Origin: Lingula anatina
Taxonomy: Eukaryota; Brachiopoda; Lingulata; Lingulida; Lingulidae
Direction of reading: 5' to 3'
Assembly: GCF_001039355.2 (NCBI RefSeq)
Contig: NW_019775589.1
Coordinates: 6,755-70,754, forward strand
DNA: 64,000 nucleotides
Position 1 is the stretch's first letter, and the number at the start of each line of letters is the position of its first letter. Below are positions 23,081 through 34,535 of this stretch, in pieces. The notes below the pieces were generated by a model, which worked only from the letters and a program-made list of their open reading frames with translations, searched no databases and had not been told where the DNA came from. Both the position numbers and the translations under genes were made by a program.

Positions 23081-26000
23081 CATATAGAGTAAGTAATATG
23101 GATGAAGTTTCGTCACAAATCCCATAAGACCCAATGGTCACAATGAAAGGAGTAATAAACTAATCTAATGTAAAAAGTGATTATATCATTATTCTCTTTA
23201 TTTTCTACATTGAAACTACGTATTTTTAAAATAATGATTTGTTACTCATTTGTTGCAACGGTAACTATGCAAGAGATATTTACAAACAGTCATTATTATT
23301 TATTCCTACTGAGCAAACAGTTTCGATTTATATTAGTAATTGCGGCCACGGAAGGCCAGCAGTTTTAAAAATGTCATACTGACCTGAAAATAGAATTTTA
23401 CCTCAACTGAAAATATTATATGGTTTTGTCAAGTGATATTAGCTCTGTAGTTATGCATCGTTTTTTTGTTTTTTTTTTATTCATTTATTTTATTTTATTT
23501 ATTTATTTTTTTTTTTGAAAACACCGCTATGACTTTAACATAATGTGATGTCCTAACTTCTATAAATTAATAAAGTTTAAATCAAGGTTGAACTTTAAAT
23601 GGGACAATACGTGTTTAACTTAACGCAATATGCAATCTTAACTATGCGTCTCTGAATTTGCGCCGGTCTCTTGACTCTCCAAATTTTAATATTTCCAGCA
23701 TGCTTATAGAGTAACCGAGCTAATATATTTAAGTAATTCAGCATATAAAAATATTGATAACATTAAATGACAGAGCTACATGTAATTAATTGCTTAACAT
23801 TTTTGTTGTGAAAAATAAAAGCGACCACACGTTACATAAGCATGACCTCATAAAAATCTTTATGTCGGGCACGAATGTGTCAATGTTTTTTTTTTTTTTT
23901 TTTGCTGTAAAGTTGTGAATTGTGTTTTTACTTAAGCTGTAAAACGAGGATAACAGCGAACATCGTGTTTTTACCCAGCATACTGTGTTTTTCTGTTTCA
24001 GGTGATTCACTGCATATAACCAAGCAAGGTACCACCAGTCAGGTACGTATCTTCATGGGTATCGGGGCTATTCCCCCCGGACAATCACCCCCCCCCCGGA
24101 CTATTCCCCCNNNNNNNNNNNNNNNNNNNNNNNNNCCCCGGACAGTACACCCCCCCCCCGGAGAATATATATTTTTATACAAATATAAAGTAAAATGTAC
24201 AAAGTTTAAATCTTTTCATCCATTTTCTGAATATTTCTTAGTCTGATGATGCAACTCGAGGATAGATAATATCAATTTATTAAACAAATTATTTCCATGG
24301 AGTACAGTACATAACATTTTCGAGATAAAAGTACAGAATATTTTATTAAAATCTGATTAAATTATATCTCCAAGTTAAGGAGGGATAAACAGATGATCTC
24401 ACTGATCCAGGTAACCCTTTGATGAATTAACTGTTACTTGTAATTGCTTATTATATTACTCCCCCTTGATTGAGTAAGTCTTGAATCAAGGTGCATCTCT
24501 GGGAGAGGTTGGGTTAACAGATTTTCTCGCTTATCCAGGTATCCCTTTGATTATTTGACACTTTTAATTGCTTGAACTCTCCCCACCACACTAAAAATAT
24601 TCATAAAATATCTGTGTACCTGTTCACCTGTTTACCCCACCTTTACCTGAAGGATAGGTGGTTATACTTTGATTTAATAAAGCTTCCTGTACTTGTACTC
24701 AATGAAAAAGGAATTTGTTATAAAATAATTTGTTTCATGATGAAGTTGTATTATCACACTAAAATTATTAATAAAATTGATGAAATGTTTTAAACTTTAC
24801 ACTTTCTACTTTATATTTGTATATGAATATTTATTTTGGGGGGAATCGCCCGGGGGAGGGGGGTTGTCCTGGGGGATTGTCTGGGGGGAGGGGGGAATTG
24901 TCAGGGGGGAATAGTCCGGGGGGGATTGAACTTTACTTTGTAGTTAATCTTTTAATAGCCCTAACATTAAAATGTTACATGCAATTTTTGTTTTACTTTT
25001 TGGGAATTTGGATTTCCAATTTCCCTTTCATAGGGCGGGAATGCACACATTTAGTGTAAAAGTATCTAAATACATATGAAAACGTACATGTATCTCTAAT
25101 GAACATCATTATCCGTGGACATCGTGGAGATTTATTTTCCTGTCTCTTAAAATATATATACCCCCTTTTAATGTTTAAGGTTTTAATGTTATAAGACTTG
25201 TACTCTGATATCTCAGTGTTTACTAACAACGTTTTTACCTCACAATTTCAGGCACCTGTAATGAGCCCAACACACAAAAACCTATTGGTAAAAATGGGTC
25301 CAATGCTGAAAGAAAATCTGCAAATTGAAGACATTATCCCAGACATGGTAAACATAGGGATCTTCAATGAACAAAATACAGAAAAGCTAAAGGCTTGCAA
25401 ACCAGAGGGAGTTAAAGTCGATGAATTTCTGCGCATTATACAAAAATGTGGTCCTTATGCATTTGACAGCTTTATCGAGGTGTTGAGAAATCACAATTAC
25501 AAAGAACTTGCCGATTCGTTAGACAAAAAAGCGACTGCTAGCAGTAGTAAAATCCAAATAGCAAATTTCTACATCGATCACATGAGTCATATACAGCGTC
25601 TTCCATGGGACCCCGACGACACAATGCACTTAGATGACGTCTATGTTAACCTGCAATGGGTGCAGGAGGAAAGAAAACCAGCAGGTACCATTTGTGGTCC
25701 AATCCAGAGCTATACATCATTATTAGATACCAAACAAGGGAAGACACCAAAGAGAATATTGGTCAGAGGAAAAGCAGGCATCGGCAAAACTACATTTACA
25801 CAGAAGATGGCAACAGACTGGGCAAATGCTACACTGGGTTTAGGAGAACGCGATGAAGTCCTTTTAAAATATGAACATGTTTTAATAATAAATCTACGCA
25901 GCATTCAGCCTGGTCAAACACTGAAGGAAGCAATGGAAACGCAAATCACTTGTCCTGCGGAAAATAGGAAATCAGTGACAGATGAAGTCATGCAAGCTAT

Positions 26001-28182
26001 AGACTACGACGCTGACCATGTTCTCTTGGTTTTCGATGGTTATGATGAATATGATATCAACACTTCCACAGAAATCACAGACATCATTTACAGAAGACGA
26101 TACCAGAATGTGTGCACCGTCATCACAACACGGCCATGGAAGGCAGAAGATCTGATGAACAGACGAATAATGGACGGTGCGTATGAAATAACTGGGCTAA
26201 CAGAGGACAACATAGCTGAATATGTTGCTAAATTCTTTAATGATAAACAGACATATGATAAGTACTTGGCAGTGCCGTCAGGTTGGCAATTCTATGATAA
26301 GCGTAGGGTTATACTGAGTTCAATAGGGAAGGGTCTCGTAGGCTACCTGCGTAAAAAAAAGCTTATGTCTTTGGTGAAGATCCCAATACTTCTCCTGTTC
26401 ATTTGTCTTTTGTGGCAAGAAGATCAAGAAAGTGATGCCCAGACAGATTCACTCCCAGCTTCACATTCACTTCTATACAAGAAATTAATACAGTTGCTTT
26501 TAAGACGAAGATACGGCATCAGGACACAGGTTGAAATGGAACAGTCTGCATGCGTTAAAAATCTTGAAGAAAAAACATTTATCAGCCTTGGCAAGCTGGC
26601 TTACGATGGACTGGTGAAACCAGATGGGGGTCTCATATTTGATGAAAAGGACTTGCATACGATTCCAGATGTCAACGAATTGTACAGTTTAGGTCTACTT
26701 AGCAAGTGTAAGGTTCACAGTAACCTTGATGTTAAACACGAGGTAACTTTTCCACACAAAACCATCCAGGAGTTTTTTGCGGCAAAATACCTGGCGGGGA
26801 CATTATACGAAAAGGTGAATAACATTTTCGATCAACTGTTGGAAAACTTAGACACCCCTGATAAACTCTTCGACATGGATTTTGTGCTGCGCTTTGTGTG
26901 TGGGTTATCTAGGAGTGCAACTGGCAAAGTGCTACATAGAGCTAAATCTCTTCAAGGCGGATTTCAGGAAGAAATATTTCTACCTTTTGTCTGGGACAGT
27001 CATTTTCTCAGGGATATCCAGTTGTGTAATGATCTCCTCCTAGAACACTGGTATGCCCACTGTCCCCAAGAAACAGTGCTGCCCCCTGAGCTTATCTCCT
27101 GGCACAGGGTACTTTGCATACCTGGATCATTTGATCACTCTGATCCCAGATTCCAGCAGGTTTTGTATGACAGTGTAGATAGTTTATTGTCCAGTCCTCG
27201 AATGTATTTTGGTATGCTCAAAGGTTTGATTGCTGTCAGTCATGACAGTTACAGGTTAGATACAAAACTACCAGACGATATACCTACCAGAAGACAAGTA
27301 ATAGTGCACAAACTTTTATCTTTACTCAGAAAGTGTGACATGTTCGAGAAACTAGTAGCGGTACTTTGGATGGCTAGATCTTACAGATGTGATGATTACA
27401 CATATACCTTAAATCATGTTTTATCAAAAGCTCCTAACCTTCAAATGCTTAAAATAGACTCAGATTGTAATGGAGCACTATCATCAATACTAAACTCTGG
27501 AAAACTGTTACATCTGTATGTCGGAGACATGAATGTTCAAGACTACCAGGTGATCCAACAGATGGGACACTTGAAGTCCATTAAGGTATATGGAATAAGA
27601 GACCCACATTTTCAACTGGGGGGAATACCTAATATCAGTCAACATTTGACTCACATAGGAATTATTTGTACCCCTCTTAGTGCCGTGGGTGTACAACTTC
27701 TTGTGATAAACCTTTACCATGTGCCAGGGCTGGAATATCTAGACCTGGTCCGTGTACTCAAGGGGAGATCCGAGTGTGGGTCTGGCAGGTGTAGATGTCC
27801 TAGGGGTGAAGATACAACAGACTATGACAGATGTCAGGATGTCTGTGAAGCCGTGCGTGAACTGAGCCAATGTGTGATGTACACCACTAAGCTGAAGTAC
27901 TTTACATTCAGTATGAATTTCTTGGGTCGGTACCACGGTATCACCAGTCCACTGATAGCATTGGTACAATCTCTCAGTACAGTGTCAGAGCAGACTGGAA
28001 TGGAGATTGACATGCATAGTAATGCCCTGGACAGAGTTGACTGCCTCAGTGAGCTGATAGAAGCCATTGTCAGCTCTTACCAGCATGTATCATCTTGGAA
28101 TCTTTGGGCTAATAACCTTGAAAAGAGTCTCCCAAAGCCAGACGACAGTCTTAATTGTCAAATGCCACATATTTTTTTTTGA
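21034..28182 (+). CDS. NLR copy 2: intact HEPN-CARD-NACHT-LRR receptor
   Basis: Three exons join in phase: 20999-21811 (first ATG 21034), 24002-24042 and 25252-28182, giving about 1249 residues with no internal stop. Domain order: DZIP3-type HEPN (about 10-245, RNSVYAH at R142/H148), a short linker, CARD-like death fold (about 280-365), NACHT (Walker A GKAGIGKTT at 446-454, Walker B VFDGYDEYD around 534-541, VITTR sensor ending R567), helical and winged-helix region (FPHKTIQEFFAAKYLA), then LRR-like tail. By family knowledge this is a cytosolic pattern-recognition ATPase that oligomerises on activation; the HEPN and CARD would be effector and adaptor. The frame is open from the acceptor at 20998 through to the ATG, so an upstream coding exon is possible. 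Confidence 0.88.
22540..23079 (+). mobile_element. LINE 3' end relic with (ATT)n tail
   Basis: In one frame near 22565 the translation AGKNTPKTYGDISFKSADP and then EWNLLPLEI recalls the C-terminal motif of many LINE ORF2 proteins (TYGDxSFxxxAPxxWNxLP). Later codons contain stops. The element ends in about 17 ATT units (23029-23079), the simple-repeat tail typical of some CR1/Jockey-type LINEs. It sits in the first intron of NLR copy 2. A related fragment lies at about 46640-47130. Confidence 0.55.
24002..24042 (+). CDS. NLR copy 2 exon 2 (41-nt linker)
   Basis: Bounded by TTCTGTTTCAG and CAG|GTACGT, this 41-nt exon takes the frame from phase 1 to phase 0, encoding GDSLHITKQGTTSQ. Its length and phase equal the 8170-8210 exon of copy 1. 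It lies directly beside the C-rich fold-back element and an assembly gap. Confidence 0.65.
24060..24930. mobile_element. Fold-back element with C-rich minisatellite arms
   Basis: The left arm (24066-24163) is an array of CCCCCGGACAAT-like units interrupted by 25 N bases at 24111-24135. The right arm (24835-24930) is the same array inverted (ATTGTCCGGGGGG). Between them the flanks are also inverted: ATATAAAGTAAAATGTACAAAGTTTAAA near 24182 against TTTAAACTTTACACTTTCTACTTTATAT near 24790. The centre has a direct repeat around GATCCAGGTAACCCTTTGAT and TATCCAGGTATCCCTTTGAT. There is no ORF. It sits in the last intron of NLR copy 2. Confidence 0.8.
24111..24135. other. Assembly gap (25 N)
   Basis: A run of 25 N lies inside the C-rich arm of the fold-back element. 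The arm's true length is therefore unknown. Confidence 0.98.
25252..28182 (+). CDS. CARD-NACHT-LRR exon of NLR copy 2
   Basis: A single 2931-nt exon after CAATTTCAG encodes 976 residues. It holds the CARD-like region, NACHT ATPase with intact Walker A and B, the winged-helix region, and an LRR-like tail with a cysteine-rich insert (ECGSGRCRCPRGED). All residues missing from copy 1 are present here, including the 27-residue segment between FFNDKQ and GLVGYL. The stop TGA follows a short PHIFF C-terminus. A possible polyadenylation signal AATAAA is at 29112-29117. Confidence 0.9.
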   Translation, partial: APVMSPTHKNLLVKMGPMLKENLQIEDIIPDMVNIGIFNEQNTEKLKACKPEGVKVDEFLRIIQKCGPYAFDSFIEVLRNHNYKELADSLDKKATASSSKIQIANFYIDHMSHIQRLPWDPDDTMHLDDVYVNLQWVQEERKPAGTICGPIQSYTSLLDTKQGKTPKRILVRGKAGIGKTTFTQKMATDWANATLGLGERDEVLLKYEHVLIINLRSIQPGQTLKEAMETQITCPAENRKSVTDEVMQAIDYDADHVLLVFDGYDEYDINTSTEITDIIYRRRYQNVCTVITTRPWKAEDLMNRRIMDGAYEITGLTEDNIAEYVAKFFNDKQTYDKYLAVPSGWQFYDKRRVILSSIGKGLVGYLRKKKLMSLVKIPILLLFICLLWQEDQESDAQTDSLPASHSLLYKKLIQLLLRRRYGIRTQVEMEQSACVKNLEEKTFISLGKLAYDGLVKPDGGLIFDEKDLHTIPDVNELYSLGLLSKCKVHSNLDVKHEVTFPHKTIQEFFAAKYLAGTLYEKVNNIFDQLLENLDTPDKLFDMDFVLRFVCGLSRSATGKVLHRAKSLQGGFQEEIFLPFVWDSHFLRDIQLCNDLLLEHWYAHCPQETVLPPELISWHRVLCIPGSFDHSDPRFQQVLYDSVDSLLSSPRMYFGMLKGLIAVSHDSYRLDTKLPDDIPTRRQVIVHKLLSLLRKCDMFEKLVAVLWMARSYRCDDYTYTLNHVLSKAPNLQMLKIDSDCNGALSSILNSGKLLHLYVGDMNVQDYQVIQQMGHLKSIKVYGIRDPHFQLGGIPNISQHLTHIGIICTPLSAVGVQLLVINLYHVPGLEYLDLVRVLKGRSECGSGRCRCPRGEDTTDYDRCQDVCEAVRELSQCVMYTTKLKYFTFSMNFLGRYHGITSPLIALVQSLSTVSEQTGMEIDMHSNALDRVDCLSELIEAIVSSYQHVSSWNLWANNLEKSLPKPDDSLNCQMPHIFF

Positions 28183-28394
28183 AGCATAAAGCTTCTAATT
28201 GGAAACCTGAACATACGTGTTAAGTCTCGTTCACATATGAAAAATGAAGTGTATTTCTAGATGTGACTGCTGTAGTACAGTTCTGATATTTGCATCACCG
28301 AGTAATGCTAAAGCATGCCTTGGTCTACCAGTGTTTCAGTATTCAATATTTATGCATCTTACCCAGACACTGATAGTGTACTCTTAATCAGCTA

Positions 28395-28665
28395 TTACAT
28401 TAGTGATAGATACAATACGAGTCGCCGAGCTGTACGTGAAATATTACGAGTGTATTGGCGAGCCGCAGGCGAGACAATACACGAGTAATTTTCACGTACA
28501 ACTCGGCGACGAGTGTTGTATCTGGCTTAAACCACGGCCTCTGATTGGCTACTACACAAGTAGTGCAACAGACCGTGGAACGCACTCGTACATGACGTGC
28601 TTGTATGTCGAATACAGCACGGCCGAGTCTTTTGTTCTACGCGCTAGCCGTGGTTTAATACCTGT
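28395..28665. mobile_element. Long palindromic insertion in NLR 3' flank
   Basis: Two arms of about 55 bp, 28408-28464 and 28468-28522, are near-perfect inverted repeats (GATACAATACGAGTCGCCGA against CGGCGACGAGTGTTGTATC). Further inverted pieces around TTAAACCACGG and CCGTGGTTTAA occupy 28525-28655. The equivalent flank of NLR copy 1 (11645-11690) runs straight through without it, so this is a post-duplication insertion, probably a MITE. Confidence 0.7.
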
Positions 28666-29593
28666 TACATTGTATCTTATTGTCAGCCTTCAACATCTAC
28701 TGGTATAGTGCATTCCAAATCATTGTGTGAATATAAAACTTGATACAATTGTAAATAATTGTTACATTGTTTTTCCTGTTAATAACCATCTGTACAATAT
28801 TACTATGGGTCATAACATGTTTATGATATATATTTTGACTCATTTATACAAGTATAGACATATAGCCTTATTTGGATATGAAATGGTGTTCTGATTGTAG
28901 TACTGTACATGTTTTTCATCTAATAATTTTTATTATTACACATATATTTACATTATACACACACGTGCAGTGGCTTAGTGTATGTGAAAATATTATGTAC
29001 TTAAATGTATGTACAGGTATATCAATGCATAAGGTGGGTTTTTATTAACACATTAAATAGCTTACCGGGTAGTTGTCGACTTGACATACAGCAGTTCATG
29101 AAACTGTGAAAAATAAAGTGTAAATCTGTATATCACTTGCTTTTTGCACATTTAAAATAAAACGTCACGTGTTTGACATATTGCGTAGGTTCAGTATTTT
29201 GAAACTTTTCTTATAAATAGCTTTTAACACATATTAACACACATTTCTTGGAGAAAGTGTAGAATTAAAATTAAAGGGATAAAAACTCTTCGTATGATAC
29301 CTTTATTTCACAATAAAAACATTGTTAACAACTCATAGAAATATAATATATTCTGTTAAACACAAAAACGGCAGTTATAGCTATTATTCTGATATCTGGG
29401 CTTGTCTTCAGATCACGTGACCTCCATTGATGGCTGTACTCAGTTATAATCTCTTAAGAGACTTTAACAAAAAATAACTTTTAAGAAAAAAACAGGGACT
29501 AACTTTGAATGTAAAAATGGATCCATCAACTATTGGTTAGTATGGAAAAATTGTCGTTTACTCCTGGAAAATTATTATTATTATTATTATTAT

Positions 29594-29629
<36 letters not shown>

Positions 29630-30593
29630 CAAAACGAAGATTTATTATCCCTTTAAGCGTTTTTATGAGATTTAATCTTCACATTATTCTAGTTGTTGCT
29701 TATACAGGTATTAAACTTGTAGGTAATGATATGTTTTTAGTTATTGTTGAAAATTGAAGTTTTGTGAGACAAAAATTCCAGTTGTGAAGATTAACATGAG
29801 AAGTCTTATAATGACTTCCTATATTTTTGTCATGAATGATCATAAAAGATCCCACGAGTTGTAATAGTGCTGTGAAGAAAAAATAAACTGACGACTGGTC
29901 AAAGTGGTGATTTAGACTATTCATGAAGTCCACGGTACAAAGTAATGCCGTCGAAATTCGAGGCCCCCACCCCCCAAAAAAAGCCCTTTAAAATCAAAAT
30001 CCTGCAGCAAGCAATAAAGAAAGTCTGTTCAATTCAAGACAATCATATAAAAAACCATCTCATGAACATTATAAATGCAATGGAAAATCCGTAATATAGT
30101 TTTTCCACATACCACATTTTACTACAGTGCAACAACATTATTTATTATAACTGTGTCATACGCAAAATTGCCGTGGTCATTACGTAGATATCATATCTAG
30201 ATCGTATGGTTAATACAAAATACATAAAAGTTAAACTATAAATCTTTACAGGTACCAGCCATGTGTATAGGTTATACTGCTACATTGACGTCTCTTCTCG
30301 GCATATATTTAAAACATACACTTGAGAATAAAATAAAAGTTTCCAACAAAATTTGTCAAATCCATGCTCGACCACATGCAATAATCCCATGGCCTTAAAT
30401 TTTTATGAGGATTTTCTGTGGAAATTTGACGACGTCAAGTACACGTGAAACACAGACATGATGAAATGTTTGTACCCCATTACCCTTTAGTATAGTGATA
30501 TTTAACTCAAAAATTATGTTTAACTTCTGATAAAAGAAACAAAACAAAGCACGATTTCATTGCTTTGGCGAAAAACTCTCATAATTCAAAACG
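28666..30593. other. Region between NLR and SLC26 arrays
   Basis: This holds the end of the NLR 3' flank to about 29250, a TTAA MITE, and then AT-rich sequence with no convincing exon. The two gene arrays converge here, with plus-strand NLRs on the left and minus-strand SLC26 genes on the right. A minus-strand polyadenylation signal (plus TTTATT at 30141-30146) could serve SLC26 gene A. Confidence 0.55.
29271..29656. mobile_element. TTAA-flanked MITE with poly-T expansion
   Basis: This second near-full copy of the MITE family is bounded by TTAA at 29271-29274 and 29653-29656 with ends AGGGATAAAAACTCTTCG and TTATTATCCCT. An (ATT)n plus poly-T tract of about 50 bases at 29573-29627 has expanded inside it. 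There is no coding capacity. Confidence 0.82.
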
Positions 30594-32548
30594 TCAAAAA
30601 CCATTTGTTTTTGCCACTGATGCTTCAGTTCCTGGACCATGGGAGGTGATGAGGGTGTCATCTTCTAACTGAAAATAAATATAAATAAATAAATAAATAA
30701 ATAAATATCAGCAATTATGAGTTAGATGTTTTCGTTTACAATCACGACCACTTTACTAAGGGTGCATTCCCAGAGATTAAGATCGATCCAGAGATTTAGA
30801 TTTAGATCGACCTAACTCCCTTGGGGGTCACGCTAAATTGCAGTCAGCCGAGGGCGCACCATGGTAAATATTACCCCCTTACAATTGTTGCTCTGTTTTT
30901 CTTTGCCCGTAGAGTAGCAGACGAGGACAAATTTATCATTTTTGTGATATCTTTCGTGGTTGGGGAGGAGAAGGGTCTGGTAGTAAAATATATTGTTCGT
31001 ATTATAGTTTTCAGCGCCACATAGAGCATCTGAACTGTATCCTCTGCCTTGAGGAGGTCAAATTTGTTAGCATCTTCAGGTATTAAAAATTGCCCCGTTT
31101 TGCTGTTCTTTATATCTTTTTGGGTGGGGTTCAGAAGGATCTGGCAGTAAGATGTCGTTTATATGCTGGCTTTCACTGCTGTTTCCTCCCCAGAGAGGTG
31201 AAAACGTCTACACCCCGTACATATCAGAGGGTAACATTCCAGACATACTGTCACCCCCCCCCCCCCCCCCCAATCCACACACACAGAATTGTCAAATTGT
31301 TTACAATACCTTCTGAAGCAGGGGTAGTTCGGTTGTCAGTACAGCAAGTACTGCGTCGTGGACCGTAAGATAGATGGCGTCTCTGCCTTGGTCACCGAGG
31401 AATACATTCTTCTGGACTGTCTCAGTAAGCTCATCTAGAAGACAGACAGAAGACAGAAACAATCAGAATTTTCAATGTCAACTTACAACATTAATAATTA
31501 ATATTGACAGTAATTTTCACCTTTGTATGAACCACTTTTTTATAAAAGCTGAGCTTACATTATAAGAACCAATAATCAGATCTTCAAATACTGTCATATT
31601 ATTAGTAAGTTTTCTTGGAGAATCCAAGTCTCTAGAAAAATTAAATTAAAGATTAAACTTTAGATTAAAGAAAATAGATATACTGCTTTCTAAATTCTCT
31701 ACTAGTTCGTGTTACACAGTACATCGCAGTGTTGTAACAAACCTCTGCAATGCGCAAAAACAACCTGGACTCCAATGTCTTTGTAATCACATACAATCTG
31801 AAATGAAATTAACAATAATTGAATCGTTTTAACTTTCCGCTTATTTTCTTATTTTAGCTAATTGATCCGTTTTATGATAGATTGAAAGGGTCAGTATGAA
31901 CAATGTAACAATAAAAAACAATCGCACGAGTAAAACATGTAATTAAACACACTGTTAGGTATAGAAGTGAAATAATTATCATATACCGAGATGAAAGGAC
32001 AGTATCATTTCCAGCATGATATGCAATTTTGTTTCAATCAAACCTGTCGTATTTATGAATGGACAGAGAGAGAAGCGAGAGAGAGAGAGAGAGGGGGAGA
32101 GAAAGGAGAGGGGAAGTGACTTTAACCTGTTTCAGAGCCTGGATACCAACAGCGTCTACAAAAGCCATGGCGGAACAGTCAACTATGATATGATGAATAG
32201 CGGGCTGAGGTGGAAGCTCTTCATTAACTTCTGAGGGTAATTTGTCATCAGGTTGGACGTCCTCTATGTGGAGGCTAAGTACTTCTTTGGACAGGCCTAT
32301 CATACCTCTGTTACTTATACCGTTCACTTCTGTAGTCTTCTTTATTGTGGTAGGAATGCACTGAATGAATAACAACTCTTAGTAAAAAATTCTAAAGAGT
32401 TAATGCTGGTCTAATATATGTATTTGATGGATACGGTATGAACGTTTTTTTTTTTCTTTCCAGCACACACTACTAGTTGGTATCACATTTATTTTCCATT
32501 CAAAGCGTGGCATTACGGATCCGAATAGATGAGCGTTAATATCGTTGA

Positions 32549-32588
<40 letters not shown>

Positions 32589-34467
32589 CTTAGTATAGCA
32601 AATTGCCAATTGCCAATTAATAGAGCTCCACAAAAGCCCGCCACCAAAAATCGACTTCGACCTTTCCGAAATTGTTTATGGAAACCAGTTATTTACTTTG
32701 TGTTACTTTGAGTGAATCCATTATGACCAACAAATTATAATATTTATCTCTTTGACGGAGTTAATAAATCATTGAATAAACGCCCATATTTATGTGAAAT
32801 CTAACCTCTACTTTTTGTGTTTTCTTCTCTTCCTTCTCTCTCTCTTTCTCCAACGCTTCGCTTTTCTCTTTGCTCTTCATCTGTTTCGCTTTCAGGAGTG
32901 CCGGATCACAGTCAGTAGCTGCGTACAGCTTGCTCCGGAAGTGTTCAGCGTTGGCGTAATACAGAGATGATCCAAAGTGGAATATCTTGATACCTGGAAT
33001 CTCCTCCACCTGGATATACATGTATATGACAAAATTCCTTCACCATCATGATCAGTATTATTATTTTTTTTTCAGAAGAAGAAGAAGCAATCTGTGTGAT
33101 CTAAATACAACAGCAAACAAGTCAACATTCTCAGTCAATATAATAAAAACAAACATCCAAAGGTTCAATTTCGTCCTTTTTACATTTTGCATTACCCATA
33201 CTTCAGGGCCGAAAGAAACAGCTTTTTTGTTCTGGGAAAAGGTCGATTTTGTTCATTGTATCTTCAATTGTGATAATAAAAACCGTAACTTTCTTTGCTT
33301 TAAGCAAACAGTAAATCAAAAGATTGAGCCCCCCCCCCCCCCCTCCGTCTAATGCCTCGTAGGCAACCACATGTGTCGTCTCTTAAAATATTTTTGTTAT
33401 CATATACTGTATGTTGGTTCCGTTGGAATAACAGTTATATCAAAATCAAAATAATAAAACATACTCACCATATAAAAGGTTAGGAATAATAATTTAAAAA
33501 ACTCTGTAATGAGGTGGGAAAATCTTTAGTGTATATAAAAAATCCAATAAATGGTGGATGCATAACCCATCAACATATGAACCTTAGCTACTGTTGTTAT
33601 TTTAGTATAATTCAAAATAACGGTGTTTGTGGATTTTTGGGCTACTGTATATTTGAAACTGATAACTTTTAAAGCTTACTCACCGTCTTGTATATATTGC
33701 TGTCTCTGTATATATCCGAGTGGGGTACTCTCCCATACAAACACGTGTACGGCCTTATATAGAAGAAATAGGTGTGTTATAATATTATGGAGACAACTAT
33801 ATGTAGCGCACTTAAAGGAAAGACGATCTTATTTCTAATTGTCCAGATGGCAGATTCAAAACACTGGCTATGTAGGCTGCCAAGTGTTTGAAACCATTCC
33901 ACAGTCACCATGCAAAATCAAAATTTTAATTATTTAAAAATTTCCATTTAATTTATTAAAATAAATTTACTTCCAGCATGAAATAGCGAAATTAAATCGT
34001 ATATCGAAAGTTTTTCCCTTTTTGATAAATGTTAAAGAGATTTATGTACAAATGCACTGTGGGTTTATGAAAAAAATGCAAAGATAGCGATAATTAATGT
34101 AGGTGACAAAGTCAAAACGCTATTTAAATACACAGGCTGACACATGTATGGAATTTTATCGGCATATACCATAAAATATAATATAATAAATGCACTTGTA
34201 GCATGAAGTATTCAATACACACCATTTCATAATGGTAAAATATTAAATAGTACTACATAATACATTGATAGTGCTATACTGTCGAAAATATATTAGGCAG
34301 ATGTGTTGAAAATACCATGGTCAGGTGATACAAAGTAAAGATGTCATACCACTGTGTCCTGAACACGACGGTGAGCAGGGAGAAACCAACTCCTATCATG
34401 AGGCCATACTTCAAGTCAAGGATAACTACCCCAAGGAAAGTAACGATCCAGACGGCCTTCGTGAAAA

Positions 34468-34535
<68 letters not shown>

